Part shown: one piece after another, positions 22,151 to 35,816 of the stretch
Position numbering within the stretch: the first letter of the stretch is position 1
Layout of the letters: every line of letters begins with the position of its first letter
Source of the DNA: Sipunculus nudus
Lineage: Eukaryota; Annelida; Sipuncula; Golfingiida; Sipunculidae
Reading direction: 5' to 3'
Length of the DNA: 64,000 nt
Assembly (NCBI GenBank): GCA_026874595.1
Contig: CM049322.1
Span: 53,967,386 to 54,031,385, forward strand
Notes under the pieces: model-generated
What the model was told of the DNA's origin: nothing
The model's input: only the letters and a program-made list of their open reading frames with translations
The model's database searches: none
Program-made: the position numbers and the translations under genes

Positions 22151-25100
22151 GGCATATTTTCCCAACATCGTAGTTATATGAACACTGAGATGCACTTAAA
22201 GGCAAAATATCGGCTAAAAGGTTAAAGAAGGTAAGATAGAAAAACTGTTGCCTAGATACACGATAATTCAATCTAAATAACGCTTTTAAATGTGTATGAT
22301 AATTGCTTCCAAATTGTTTATTTCTTTCATCGTCTTTGATTAATAAATTGGACGCAATTTATCTATTCATCAGGTCGGTCTAGTAATAAAATGCAAAGGC
22401 AATATTAAGAATAATATTGCCCTGGAGATCCATCATTTGGCCTTTGATTATAATTTTTTGCCGGATAAATGTCTAAACACAAAACACATTGTCGTTGTCG
22501 TCGCCGTTGCCCTTGACGGATTACCTTATGAATGTGTACATAGCTTTCCCCCTATATTTTACTTGTCACAGTGCACATACATAAGCGTTTGAACTTCCTT
22601 GCCCAAATATGCTTTCTTTTCTAGCTAAACAGTTCGATTACTGAAAACACGGGACTGCTGTATCGCAGTAAGCATTGTCGTTCGGATTCATTCCACGTTC
22701 AGCCACGTTCAGGAGTTACAAAGGAAGGACATACAAAGCAAATTCTTGATAGTCTTTGGACAAAAATATGGTTTCGGACGCTAAAATGAGACGTTTTTTC
22801 TGGCTTGTCCCATACGTGTTGGTTATAAACTATTATTTCATACTAAAATGTGAAAAACAAAGCCTACTGGCCTAATGTGAACCTGAGTTATACATCAGGT
22901 TTTATTCTTCACAGATAATATACTTGTACATTATTTGAAAGTCCTTGACAATTTAAGGTACACTTAATTACAAGTATACTAAATAGTCAAGTACAATACA
23001 AAGCCTGATATAGAGTACTAGTCAGACAACAAATATTCACATAGAACTGAAAGGCCTCACACCTGTTCTCCATACACTGATGTATTGCCATGGTATTGCC
23101 AGGTTAAAAAGTTCAATGAGCAAAACCATATTTTTTTCTCTTGGAATCCCAAACTTCCACAGTGTTTAATCATTTCTGGTGCTGAACCCACATTTTACAA
23201 ATTTGCATTGATTAATTTTCTGTTATACTTAATTTTAAGTATACTTTGTTTTTAAAATAGAGGTGCAGACCAGTCCAGTCTACTATTTTGGGTTGGACTG
23301 GACTGGCAACACAAAATATCGGACTGTTTACCCCTGGACAGGACTGATACGGACCACCCTATATAAAATTTAATGTTTTGTGCTATTGCTGAATTTCTGC
23401 CATGTGATAATTTTCACCCTCAACCCATCTTTTCAACCTACAACCCTTGTTTTGTACAATGTGCTTGTGTTTGTAAGTAGCCTATAAAATAATTACAAAA
23501 TTAATTACGATAAATGTACTGAAGCCACTGAAAGATAGTTCGTTTTAAAGATGCTCTAGCTAGTATGTACATTAAATTTCAAGGCCTATAAAGGGGTTTG
23601 TTGGATTTAATTTGTTTATTTATTTATTTTCTTCTCATTATTATTATTAATTACTACTACTTTAATCAATATTATTATTGGATCAGCTTGTATTATTTAT
23701 AATTTTATATAATTAATATCTTAATATTAATACCGGACTACATGCAGCTAGATGATACAGCTTGGGTGATGACAACTCAGCACGCCAGTCTGCTAAGGAG
23801 GACCCTGTAATACAGGCGAAAGCAACTGCTACGTACAATGAATTGTACAAACCTTTATGGAATCGCCAGTCGATGACAGGATCCAACATAAATAGTTTGA
23901 TTTATCACACATTTTCAGCGTATTGTTAAAACTGTTGTGCTGCTGAATTTGCAATAAGAATTGGGAAAGTCTCCAATATGCTGTTGCAAATAAATTTGAT
24001 TTGTAATGAGGATTTTTCTATTTTGTCGTGTCTAAATTATTATTTTATGCTACTTCATAATAATTCACAATAGATGAAGCATTTCTTTAATGTTTTCCAT
24101 TTAATTGCCTTAGCACCAAACCCCGTCTGGGATATATATTAAACGGTGAAAATATTTAATTATGTACAATTTGAAACTATATTTGTTAATGACCTTGAGC
24201 ATCTCACATTAAATGATGCAAAAAATGTATGGCCTCTCGTAACGTTATTTTTATTGTAAATATAAGTAAGAAATATTTGTTTTGGCACGTTCTAACATTG
24301 TAATTTGTAACCAAAGAGGGTTAAGTATCGTATTCATCATCAAACAAAGATATAATTATCAAATACGTATTAACATGTCACATCGACAGAATTTTTTTCC
24401 AACATTAAGGTCTTAAAATCGTCAAACAACCTTGGTTTAATTTATCTCTAAAATTCATATTTAAATGAATTTTAGCCACAATGATAAATACATATTTGGC
24501 ATCCTTAGAATATCTTCTGTTAGGTGAAATTTATATGAACATTTTGCTTTGCAGATTTTAAACTTTAAATAATTTATTTTAAATTTTTTAAACGCAACAT
24601 ATTTCACATTTGGCAAACAGTATGTGTGTAAAAATAGTATCACATGGAATAACATACACATATCTCCAGAAGATTTTTTATTATTTTGTGCTTATAGTAT
24701 TTTTTTCTTTTGAGTTTAAAAAAAGGTATGATTAAAACAAACAGATGCGTATTTATTTTAAATGGTGTATAACTGCTAAATTCGAACAGATATCGAAAAG
24801 AGAAAAACAACGCTATTTAAATTTCATGTAAACATACCTATATGCATAATTTGAAAACACTACATTTTTTTAGCAATATCGCGCCGGAGATCGTGAAGTC
24901 TGTTGAATGGTTGTTTTGAGAAAATGGCCAAAACCTGTTTGTGAAGAGTAATCTAGATTGTAACGGAAAAAAAACATTAATATCTGCGCAAGTGACAGCC
25001 ATGTAGTTTCATTATATATACGATCTGAATTGGTTTCGATAAAAAATTGAAAAGAAATAGATTGTCATGGTGAACACGCAATGACATCTTAAGAACAGTC

Positions 25101-25490
25101 AAACAGAAATATATATACGAAATATATATACGAATAATATCATTTTAATATATCCTATATATTTTATATATCAATTATAGATTTTAATATTATATAGTTG
25201 CAATATATTGTTTACATGATATAATATATATATATTAGTATAGGGAATAAATATAATATTAATGTATATTTATTGATTGAAAATGATTTGTGTTAAGGAT
25301 ATCTTAAAAATGAAATATATCTGTATAAATATGGAGGCGCATGTAATTATAGATCATATAATTAATTCCATAATGACTAATTTTAATTTTGGGTTTGAAC
25401 AATCTCATTATACATTTTACTGAATTCATAAAAATATTATTATATTTTTATCTATCAATGTTTCTATTTAAATATAGGCATTATAATAAT
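22151..25490. other. Gene-poor AT-rich stretch
   Basis: No convincing exon. A small stem, CCAGTCCAGTC / GACTGGACTGG, lies at 23,270-23,306. A TATACTTAATTTTAAGTATA palindrome at about 23,225 pairs loosely with TACACTTAATTACAAGTATA near 22,960 and may mark a small decayed MITE. Confidence 0.35.
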
Positions 25491-25494
25491 GATA

Positions 25495-25620
25495 AAAAGA
25501 AGAAGAAGAATAACAATAATAATAATAATAATAATAAATCATAATAATATTTATAAACATTAATAATAATAATAATTATTATAATTTTTATTATTATCAT
25601 TATTATATTATATTATATAT
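25495..25620. repeat. AAG/AAT trinucleotide-rich simple repeat
   Basis: AGAAGAAGAA, then (AAT)n, then mirror-like (ATT)n tracts. Confidence 0.9.
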
Positions 25621-27495
25621 GGCTAGCTTGCTCCGGAATCCAAGAACTGCTAATTTTTCTGTTGTTTTCCTTTACCAAATGTATATGGTTTTACCAATTC
25701 TTCATAACAAAGTTTGAATCACTGAAATAATAGAATATACAAAATTAAAATATTTCAGTAATCAAGCTTGACAAAAAATATGTTCTGGTCTGTAAGCTAT
25801 ACATACATGTATACGCAATGTCACCTCAGAGTGAGACTAACATGATTCCAAGCCTGCCAGCCCTGGCAGGAAAACGTATTGATAATTTCTATCAAAAACA
25901 GGACCGTAGCCTGAACAAAATCTCATGGGACGGGGGAGTAGTAACTGCTTTATGAGAGTGAATCATAAGAAAGAGGATTATCCCGAGGGTGAGGGTGTGG
26001 ATATTTTTAAAAAATATCAGTTTCCTGGGTAAACGATGACACCTTAAGGGAAGAAGTAGAGTATCAACTACCTGTGTACACGGTGACACTTTATTAAAAA
26101 ATTCACACAGTATCAATCAGTATCAACACAGTATCAATTAGACCTTCATGTAAGTAAACTATTAACAAATACATGAGTACACAATGTAACCTTAATGAAA
26201 GGACAAAGTGATAATAATATTGACCATAAAGTGGTCCACCGTGCTCTATATGTCATAAATAAAAAAAATGATGACACTGTCCTACATCCCCATCAGTAGA
26301 TAGACCAACTTTACACATATTTTTTACCCTGCTAAACAAACACTGTAAAAAATCATTTCTATAGGAAGGGACACTAATTTGGTGTTTTGTTTTAAGAATA
26401 GGTCATAAAATCAATTCATTGTAGACTTTGTATTCCGAATATGCCATGACAAATAATTGGTATTTCCTAAACAATGTACAGTCTCTCTCTCCGTATTAAT
26501 GAATATGTTAAGTTTTTAAGATGCAAGGCCAATATTTTGTTAGTCGTAACACAGGTTTTTTTTATGAAATATTAATGAGCGAGTTTTACTATACATAATG
26601 TCAACATGTGTCAGTTCCGTGTCAGCTAACCTGCAGTATGGCGCCCCGACGGAACACCACGAGCATGTTGCCGAAATAACACATTGTCTTCTTGAGAGAT
26701 CACCGGCTGACCTACCATGGTACATAATGACACAGTACTGAACAAAATTTTCCTTAAAAAATCATGTACATACGACCATTTTATAGGTACTTCAGAGTAC
26801 CAATGCCTCAGACTAACAGCGTGCTAAAGCATTCTTGTCTAACATACTGTGATCTTACCCGTGATCCTTGAAACAACTACTGGCCTTTCTTCCCCAGATA
26901 ATTAAAAGATGTTTCCGTATCAGTATCAGAATTCTGGGTTGAACAGGGGTAAAGCAATAATTTTTTTATAGTTCGGTCTACAATGCGAAAACAGCTTATA
27001 TCCCTTCAGAAAAGAGCATGTTAAGGAGAATCTATTCAATATGAATCGGTCACCTAAGAGAGTTTTCCAGTTTCTATGGCAATGAACTCAGCTGTAAAAA
27101 CGCACAGGTGAAATATACTAGAGAAAAATGTTTATATCTTGTTCATATTAGAGAGTTTTTTTTGGCTAGATATCTTACATGGAGATGTTTAGGTTAGTCC
27201 TCTCTCTATTTAATATTTTTTTTCTATTTAATTAACATTTGCTAGTTATGTAATTATAATTATAATACAATATAGATAAGTTTTGTATTCTTCATACCAG
27301 GAATTAATTCTACCTCTTTAATTTAAAGAATCACTTTAATGGACTTTAAATTAAAGTCATAAAACAATCATATGCGCCCCTGTGGAAGGTTGTATATGAT
27401 CTTTTAGCTGAACAGTTCCTAGTTTTATTATGCAAATGTCAATATAGAAGGTAAAGTTTAATCTATTAATTTAAATTATTATATGAATACGTTTC
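25621..27495. other. No recognisable feature
   Basis: AT-rich sequence with short chance frames. TTTAATTTAAAG ... CTTTAAATTAAAG near 27,317-27,355 is a minor inverted repeat. Confidence 0.35.
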
Positions 27496-27497
27496 AT

Positions 27498-28023
27498 ACA
27501 GAACATGCCCCGAGGTGGTCTAGTTTCTCTTAAAATTCTAAAAGAATTGCAATCAGTCCATTATATCTCATTTTCATCAAGATCAAACTATTAACAACCG
27601 TTCTGGCTGGTCTGATCACACCTAAACCCGCACTTCCCTGTTATATTCTTAGTCCTGTGCCAGAAGTGATTCAACTTTTACAATTCGTACCAGCGTGTCT
27701 TTCAGGGTTCTCAAATCTTTTTTTCTGCCAACAGAATATAGGCCCCTGACCCGCCTTAACATTAAGTTGTATGTTTCCAGGTCCAGTCGTGAAGACTTGC
27801 CTTGTCTGATTTTAGGGATGCTTAGAATCATCTTTGGCTCACAGGAACCACAAAATATAGGTCCGTCCTCCCCAAGTGATAAGTTTGAAGCTTCTAGTTC
27901 AAACGCTCATGATTTGTGCCCTGTTAACAGAGGACCTGCTTACCGGACGGATGACACAGAGAGGTAGATCCCAAAGCCCAGCTCACTGTAAGAGAAACGA
28001 GACCACCTCGGGGTATGTTCTGT
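27498..28023. mobile_element. 526-bp non-autonomous DNA transposon with 35-bp TIRs
   Basis: Left end 27,498-27,532 (ACAGAACATGCCCCGAGGTG...) and right end 27,989-28,023 are reverse complements with 33 of 35 positions matching. The interior has no intact transposase: the only frames are about 60-90 codons with no recognised domain. A target duplication is not clear (CAT on the left, GTAT on the right), so the superfamily cannot be assigned. The interior is noticeably less AT-rich than its surroundings, which fits a relatively recent insertion. Confidence 0.8.
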
Positions 28024-28081
28024 GTATTAAACTAATCTTAAGGGCCTCATAATTTTTCTATGATTTATCACACACACACAT

Positions 28082-28083
28082 AA

Positions 28084-28137
<54 letters not shown>

Positions 28138-28172
28138 TGAGAGAGAGAGAGAGAGACAGAGAGAGAGAGAGA
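28082..28172. repeat. Compound (TA)n-(GA)n microsatellite
   Basis: TATATA followed by GAGAGAGAG, with small interruptions. Confidence 0.95.
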
Positions 28173-28333
28173 GGCCTAAACATTACGGAATCCCTGTAAG
28201 ATGGTACACAGGCCTACTGTCCCTTGTTGAATGTAACGTCTTAAATTTCTTTTTGTTTTGTTTAAATCTCGTTTTATTTTACTGTTGTAAATGTTTCCTA
28301 CAGGCAGTGACCAGTAGACTAAAATTACTTAGA

Positions 28334-28347
28334 AAGGGGTAATTGTT
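28334..28347. repeat. Target-site duplication of LINE, left copy
   Basis: AAGGGGTAATTGTT, identical to 35,817-35,830. It directly follows (on the minus strand) the short A tail of the LINE. Confidence 0.85.
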
Positions 28348-28763
28348 TTTTTAAACACTTTATTAATCAAATAAAGTACATGTACAACGACGAAAATCAG
28401 TTTACAATTTCAACAATATATAACAATACGCGATCCATATACATACAACAACAAAACAAATATACATCTGACATACATAAGGACCAAAGGAACCTACATA
28501 CACCGAAAAAAACAAGACAAAGCAGGTATATCTCATGCGCATTTTTTAAAAATTAAAGTTAACTCTTTTATTTCTTTGTAAGCCTCTTCCTATTATAATA
28601 CCTTGAGTAGAATTTATATAGTATATTTATTCCATTTATTTAATTGATAAATATATTTTAATGAATCTAATAAACACTTCACCCCCCCCCCCCCCCCGTC
28701 GAAATTAAGCATTGTTTAAGTTGGTAATTGGTTTCCAGAGATTTTCGTGATATTTAAGTTTTC

Positions 28764-31751
28764 CTATGGAAAGTGCCACTTTTTTTCAATGTCATAGTAA
28801 TATTTTATAAAATTTCTTGCACCAGTAAATGACAACACCTCTCTTTTACACTTTTTCACATATATGTAATATTTTACAAAGAGTATAATTTTGTCCAGTA
28901 ATCTATTTAAGCTTACACTCAGAATTACTATTTTAATTGAGAAAATGTTAGGAATACCAAAGCTTGTAAGCCAGTCATATATTTTTTTCCAAAGTTCCTT
29001 GGTATAATCTTTCTCACTGTTACAAAAAGTACATAGTTCACTCAATGTAATACCGGCTTTAGTCAAGAATACGATGCACAATTTTATATTGAAAATATCT
29101 TAGTTTTGTAGAAATTGTTATGTTATCAATATTCTGAAAAGCTTCATGTATTTCATCTCTTGTGCACTCTCCTAAATCTCTTAGCCATATTAAAATACTA
29201 TTTTCTGGCTGAGTGCATTTCATCGCAACTAGTTCATTATGAAAAAGGTTTGTAGGGTTTGCATGTTAAATTAATTTATTAATTGTATATATATATGCTC
29301 CCTCATAGTAGTTATCAATAATTTCTGTTCTCCATTTATTTGGTATTGCCTGTATAAGACTATTATATCTCATTGTGTCTATATGTATTCCATATATATC
29401 CTGTAATTCAAGTTTACTGAACAATGTATACTGGTTATTTTTTTTCTTGATTAAATCATGGATACAATGCAAGTTTACCATTAATTTTAATATGTGAATT
29501 ACACCACAGTGACTGTATCATATAATCCCCGATTGTTTCTGGTGTATCATAGTTGAACTTGCCTCATTCTTGCAGGATTTCAAACCAAAAGTTATTTATT
29601 TTTCTTAGAAAAGGAATACTATGCATATGTTCATATTTCATATTGCAAGTGAAAATATAAGCAGTCATATGCTTTAAACTTGTATCTATTAAATGCCTCC
29701 ATCCAACATCTGTGTTTCCTGTTAACAATCTCTTTATCCAAGTAATCTTTGTGGCTCTAACTTTTGACCAGATATCCACCATATTCAATCCTCCATACTT
29801 TTTTTGGTGCTATTAAAGTGCTTCTTTTTATTTTATCTATTTTGCTATTCCATATGAAATTACTGAGTAATACCTCTATTTCCTTTAAGTAATGAGGTAG
29901 TATATTAGGTAAAAGAGATATATGGTACTGTAATTGTGATATCAATTCAGATTTTATAACTGTAATTTTTCCTTTTGGCGTTAACTGTCGTTTGTTCCAA
30001 ATATTTATCATGTTTTTTTATTTTTGTGATTAATGGTTTGAAGTTTAAATCATTTAAATTTTGTAATCTATTATTAATTTGAATACCCAGTACCGTCACT
30101 GGTCCGGTAGTCCATTGCAGCCCCATCTTAATTATTTCATTTTTTCCATGTTCATGGTTTCCTATTGGCATGATTATAGTCTTTTCCAAATTAAATTTTT
30201 AGACCACTTATAGAGTGGAATCGGCTAAACTGATCAATGGTTTCTTTAATAACCTCGGGTCTACTTTCTATAAACAATGACGTATCATCTGCATATTGTG
30301 ATATTTTATGTATTTTGTTCTTTATCTCTATACCTTTTATTTCTTTATTATTTCTAATTCTTTTAGCCAATATTTCTGCACAAATGATAAATAAATATGG
30401 TGACAGAGGGCATCCCTGTCGGACTCCCCTGTTAACATTAAAAAAAATTCCTGGACCAGCCATTATTTAATACACATGATGTTATAACCTTGTAAAATTC
30501 TTTTATCCATTGACTTATGTTATTCCCGAAGTTGTAATAATCAAGAGCTTTATGTATAAAAGACCATTCTAATAAATCGAAAGCTTTTTTAAAATCTATA
30601 AGCATAAGATTAGCTTTTACTTTATTATTACTGCAATGTGAAAATAAACTATAGATCCTTGTGATAGTTTCTCCAATATACCTATTGCGCAAAAATCCAG
30701 TCTGGTCGGAATAAATAATATTTGGAAGTACTTTTTGTAATCTAAGAGCTATACATTTTGTTATAAGTTTATAAACAAAATTCAAAAGCGATATTGGTCT
30801 CCAATTTTTTTATAATTGAGGATCCTTAGATTTTTTTTGAATTAATGTTATAACGCCTAGTCTTTGTGATATATTAAGTCTGCCTTCTGTAAAAGAATAT
30901 CTATATGAAACCATTAAGTCTTTCTTGATATTTTCCCAGAATATTTTATAAAATTCTGCGGGCAAACCATCAATACCTGGCGATTTGCCATTCTGGAATG
31001 TTTTCAAACAATCTTCAAGTTCACTTTCGGTTAATTCTTTATCATAGTTATTTTTTTCTTCTTCTGAGAGGGTTTCGGGATTATCTCGGAAAAAAATTCA
31101 TTAACAATTTCTATAGGGGGCTGTTGCTGCTCTGAAGAATATAATTTAGTATAAAACGTTGATATTTCCTTCAGAATATTATTCTCGTCAGTAATATATT
31201 GAACATCTTTTTGCTCTGATGATTTTTCAATTTTTAGTTTTGTGATAATTTTTCTGTTATGCAACCTTTTTTCTAAATTTAAGAAATATTTTGACGGTTT
31301 TCCCCCTCTAAATACCAGGTAGTTTGGCATCTTAGCATAGCACCTTCCGTTTTTTCTTGCATTATGGTTTCAATTTTAAGTTTCAGTGTATTGATTTCTT
31401 CTGAAAGATTCTCACAGGGTTTTTTTTCCCGTACTGTTCTTCTAATTCTGCTAATTTGGACTCTGTATACTGCAATAGCTCTCGTTTTTGTTTCATTTGT
31501 CTAGAAGCATATGCAATCGTTGCCCCCCTTATCTTACATTTAATCGTATCCCACATCAAGGCTGGATTAGCATTACTGTTTAATTCTTTTGTTTCTATGA
31601 TGGTATTTTTCATTAATTCTATGTATTCTGGAATCTGTAAATATTTACAATTAAGTTTCCAAAACCCTGGTCCCCTTTTCCTATATTTTAAATCGAGCCT
31701 AATTCCGATTAATGAATGGTCTGTTTTAAAACCTGTTTTAGAGGTGCCCAT
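28764..31751 (-). pseudogene. LINE ORF2 remnant: end of endonuclease, reverse transcriptase, C-terminal region
   Basis: Going 3'-ward on the minus strand: TDHSLIGIRLDL and RGPGFWKLN (the end of an APE-type endonuclease, about 31,700), then RGGKPSKYFLNLEKR, GKSPGIDGLPAEFYK (about 30,980), SDQTGFLRNRYIGE, LMLIDFKKAFD (RT motif A, about 30,600), GVRQGCPLSPYLF and QYADDTSLF (catalytic YADD, about 30,290), VLGIQINN, KGKITVIKSELISQLQY, and a cysteine-containing tail near 29,030. The order and wording are those of L1/Tx1-clade ORF2. The frame breaks at least six times between these blocks. The catalytic ADD is preserved, but no continuous enzyme can be made. Confidence 0.85.
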
Positions 31752-34700
31752 CTAGACCTAATAGGAATATATAGGGTTCTTGAATAAACTACTCAATGCC
31801 AATAAACCAGATTATTAAAATTAAGCACTAATGAAGACAATATGTCTGCTTAATTTATCTAACTCTCATTTCTTAATTAAATAGCATTTTTAACTACAAT
31901 AACAATCAAACCCCAGGGGCGATGTAAATGTTTTAATTTGCCAGATAATTAAAAAAATTACACCTTTGTGGGTGCGGTTCGTTTTATGTAAATCACAGGT
32001 AGAAAAATGCACTAAGTCCATCACAGTTTCAAAAACTTAAAAAAACTCATATACCTGTTCATTCTTCTTATTGTATTACTTTTTATAAATCTGAACTGAT
32101 CTCCATCAGTCTACTTTCAATTACCTCCAAGGTAAATATGTGTAAAAAATTTTAATAATATATATCCATTCTAGCCTGTGTTACACTCGGTACCAACCTC
32201 TGAAAATACGTCAGTTTGATAACCTTAGAAAATCGTTGGCTAATCTGTTTACAAGGTCCAAAAAGGAGTAACTTTAAAGCTGATATGACGAGCATTTTAA
32301 CTTCAATATATATTTATATGAATAAAGCACTCTGAATAATTATAACACTAATCTATGTTCATTATACAAAATTCCGGTGTGATTTTTATATTTTAAAGTC
32401 TAATCATTTATACAACCCTTTATTACTAAACTGTTGAAGAAATCAACTCATATATGCGGCTTTTAATTTTACATTTCACAACCAAAAATATTTAAAATAA
32501 AACTCTAGAGCTGACAGTGTCGCAAGCAATCTTTCTAATTCATCTTAATGCAAATATCATTGATTTAAGATCATTGCTGCATTACATGGCTGTACAATTG
32601 TTATTATTCATGTTAAACAAACACTATACACTGTAGTGCATTTTGGCGCTTATAATTCTCTGGAACTGCTTAGAATATATCTCTGTTTCAAGGACCTATA
32701 CAATTGTCAAAATACACCATGAAGGTAAACTCAACCTACCATTATTTCAGTCCAGTTGACTGATTTCACCTCGGGAAAACAGAAACGCATCTACATCTGG
32801 ACCGCATGCAACAATACTAAAATAACCAGTAATACCTTTCAATAAAAATAAAATACACTTTCCATATCAACATATCAACAAAAGAGTAACTGTGAATATT
32901 ACCAAAGTTGTTAGTATATTCTTACATTAACCAAAATATACATAAAATCATCAATAGTTCATATTCTAATGCAAACAACATCAGTACTTACCATTTTGAT
33001 TCTATTCATCAGATTTCATTCAACTCATATGTCTTTCCTTGTTGAAATTAAGATAAGCATGATGCTATACATGTTATGTTTATCAAGGTGTTTGGCCTCT
33101 TAAGTTCGAAAAAATTCAATCTTTATTAATGATACCATCTTAGGTAGCACCTCTATTTTAAAACTAATATTATATCTAAAATATTCCGGTATGCTACTTA
33201 AAACATCAGTTTCGTAACTTTATTATTTGACATTAACCTAGGTGGTTGTCAACTGGTTGATGTTTAACATATAACAGTTTTAACATAAGGAAAAAACATG
33301 CTCAGTCCATGTTCAAATTATCCAAATGTACATACATGATACATATTAATGTTTCAGCCATCATAACCGAAGAATCATAATTTTCATGTGCTACTTTACA
33401 TGTATTAAGATATTTCTTTAAACATTATTTTGGAAATGACAGTTTATTCTACACATAGTACAAGTCTTCATATTATTTGAACATTCAGTTTCTGAAGGTA
33501 CATTAAAACTATTCTTACAATAGTCTATACTATAGAGGTTGTACTTTTTACGATAATACCTTTCACTTTGTTGTTGTGTATTTAACATCCATATTTGTTT
33601 CAGTTTCACCTGACTTCCAAATGTTCATTCGGTGTCCAGAATAAAATGTTGGTTTAATATCTATTAACTTTTAAAGTTAGATCCAGCTGTCAGTACAGCC
33701 GGTATCTTCTTAAATCTTCGGATTTTGATTCTCAACCGAGTATCAACACTATTTAGTTTTAATACAGCAAGAGGGGATACAATCAAAGATCAATCTAATT
33801 CTACGCACAAAAGAACGGTAGTCTCTCTGGTCGAAGAAAAAAAAAACTCTTGTGATCTCTCTTTGATGAAACATGAGGAAGTCAGGTTGAAAACACATCA
33901 ATATTGATTGTAATACTACTATCCAAATTACTTAGACGGCACCACTTAATAACGCATTTTTAATACATGTAATAACATATAAATGTGACATTGGTATTTA
34001 AGAGCAACACAAAATCACCCAGTTTTCACTTTCCTTAAGTTTTTTTTTTTCTGTGTCCTTTTTAAATATCTTTGTTAATAACAAAATAATAAAAAAAACA
34101 AGTAATAGTTAAATAAATTCATAAGTTTATGTTACATATACACTGCTCTCTACCAACGGATGTATGCAATTCTACGCTGTCACAATATTATGCATGCGTG
34201 TACCTTCACATTATCACGGTGTCATTAAAAGTTTCTCTGGGTAAACCTATAACAGTTACACATCTGTAAAAAAAACAAAAAACAAGAAAAAAGCAATGCT
34301 CCTCATAATATCAATATTTTGTATGACATTTCATGTAATATAAATACATTTTGGCTAAGCGAAGGAAAAAAAAGAGAAAAGAAACGGTTTACGCAGACCC
34401 AATACTAATAGACTTTTCCCCACAATACTTTTATAAATAAAATTTTAAAATAATAATAATAATAAAGGATTTTTAAAAAAATTTTCCACGATAACTCAGT
34501 CTGGAATATAATTTATAATATTTTTGTTTTAGGTAAACGTTTGTAATTATATTAATAGTTTTCTTAAGAATATGTGCCATACAGACCATCAGCTTTCCGA
34601 TATAAGTGTCCAGGTGAGCGATAAAGAGCAGGAAGAGTACAAAGTATGTGTCGCCTCCTATCAGGCAATTTTGGAAACAGTCTGTAGCTCCGCCGTTCAC

Positions 34701-34765
34701 TACTTGGTGATCAAAAACACTTTTGTGCGTGTAAAATTCTATTTGTGAATGAAGCATTCTCCGAC
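31752..34765 (-). other. Unexplained 3 kb inside the LINE, between ORF1 and the RT
   Basis: The endonuclease domain should lie here, directly before TDHSLIG, but I find none of its motifs (NxxG, QET, GDFN, RxDxx) in any minus frame. The sequence is very AT-rich and does not look coding. A frame of about 98 codons (34,473-34,769) begins at the ORF1 stop codon without resembling any known ORF2 start. A nested insertion that removed the endonuclease is the simplest reading. I could not find its boundaries. Confidence 0.45.
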
Positions 34766-35708
34766 TCACTGAATTTCAACTCTCCGGCCGTATATGATCA
34801 ATGCCCCACGCCAATATCTTGCTTTCAGGTTGTCTCTGTAGGCCTGTTGAATTTGCCCCTGGGCTTTTCTTTTCAGTAAATAATCCTCGCGAGTCAGGTC
34901 CTCAGTAATGAAAGGGGTATTGTTTGCCGACCTGTTCGCTCTGGCGTTCTTTAAGATTGTATTTCTAGTTTGTCTTGAATTACATTTAAAAATAATATGG
35001 CGACCTTTGTCTTGTGTTCTGCCTGTTCTGTGAGCCAATTCAATTAAAGCTTTCACATCTGGTACCTCAATCTCAGCGCTTAGCAATTTATGCACAATAA
35101 TCCATTTACTTATTATGTCTTTGCAGTTCTCATTTTGAGTTTCGGGTATTCCGATTAATCTAAGATTGAATTCCCTTGTGGTCTCTCCAGATTCAATATT
35201 TTTTCTTTCAGGCTTGTTTCCATGTCTTCAATTTTGTCCATCTGTGTTCTTTTTTACGATTTTTCAAGTTCTCGTTCTCTTTCTGCAGCTGTTTGTTCTC
35301 TTTTTCTAGTTGTTCTAATTTTTTGTTATTGGTGTCATATTGTCTTTCAATAAAATCAACACTGTCACGTAGTTCTGTTATCTGCTCACCTTGTTCACGT
35401 GTTGTAGTTGTAACAGTCTGTATTTTAGCTTTTAATCCTGTCATCTCTTTGTTCAGTGATTCTCTGCATTCTTCAATGAGCTTGCACATTTTTTCTTCAA
35501 GTCCTTTAAAATGAATGTCCAAAGACGACCGCCTCGTCTCGTCTTGTGTATGGGTATCCATGTCCTCTGTACCGCTGGCCGCCATGTCTGTTGTACTTGT
35601 TGCCCGTGTGTCTGCTTTTTCTGTCCGTGTTTGAGTTTCCTTGTTTTTCCCCGGCAGGAACTCTTCCAAACCTTTTTGGCTTGTCGTATTTTTCCTTGTT
35701 TTACCCAT
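34766..35708 (-). pseudogene. LINE ORF1 (L1 ORF1p-like RNA-binding protein), frameshifted
   Basis: The start is ATG at 35,708 (MGKTRKNTTSQKGLEEFLPG), followed by a basic, Thr/Glu-rich tail and then a long heptad coiled coil (about residues 70-165; QLEKENKQLQKENENLKN). One frame change near 35,250 leads to QMDKIEDMETSLKEKILNLE. A second near 35,175 leads to the RRM (REFNLRLIGIPETQNENCKD) and the C-terminal domain (LAHRTGRTQDKGRHIIFKC ... FITEDLTREDY ... YWRGALIIYGRRVEIQ). This is the coiled-coil/RRM/CTD layout of L1 ORF1p, a trimeric nucleic-acid chaperone. The two frameshifts make it nonfunctional. Confidence 0.85.
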
Positions 35709-35797
35709 TTTTGTGTACCTCTAAAGGATATAAGAGGCGGCACTTGCTTTTTTTTCTCTAATGAAGCAGGAGCTCGTGAAGACGTGTCCTAGAAGTC

Positions 35798-35807
35798 GCG
35801 CATGCGC
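35798..35807. promoter_or_regulatory. NRF1-like palindrome in LINE 5' UTR
   Basis: GCGCATGCGC, a perfect match to the core NRF1 site, lies 10-20 bases inside the 5' end of the LINE. It is the position expected of an internal LINE promoter element. No function is shown. Confidence 0.4.
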
Positions 35808-35816
35808 AGTCCACCC

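Larger units (their letters stand above)
28348..35816 (-). mobile_element. L1/Tx1-type LINE insertion, about 7.5 kb, bounded by a 14-bp TSD
   Basis: The element reads on the minus strand. It has a 5' end at 35,816, a short 5' UTR of about 108 bp, ORF1 (coiled coil, RRM, C-terminal domain), a central 3 kb of unknown nature, an L1-type reverse transcriptase, and a 3' UTR with AATAAA (28,359-28,364 as TTTATT) shortly before a short A tail. AAGGGGTAATTGTT flanks both ends, so this is one target-primed insertion event. Both ORFs carry frameshifts, so it is dead. L1-like elements are usually 5.5-6.5 kb, and the excess plus the missing endonuclease points to an internal replacement or nested insertion. 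Confidence 0.85.

Noticed and set aside
22151-25490. Frames such as 24,461-24,661 considered as small genes
   Set aside because: AT-rich chance frames with Lys/Phe/Ile bias, no splice signals and no domain.
35511-35792. Cysteine-rich plus-strand frame opposite the LINE ORF1
   Set aside because: It is the antisense of the ORF1 coiled-coil region, and the composition is forced by the sense strand.
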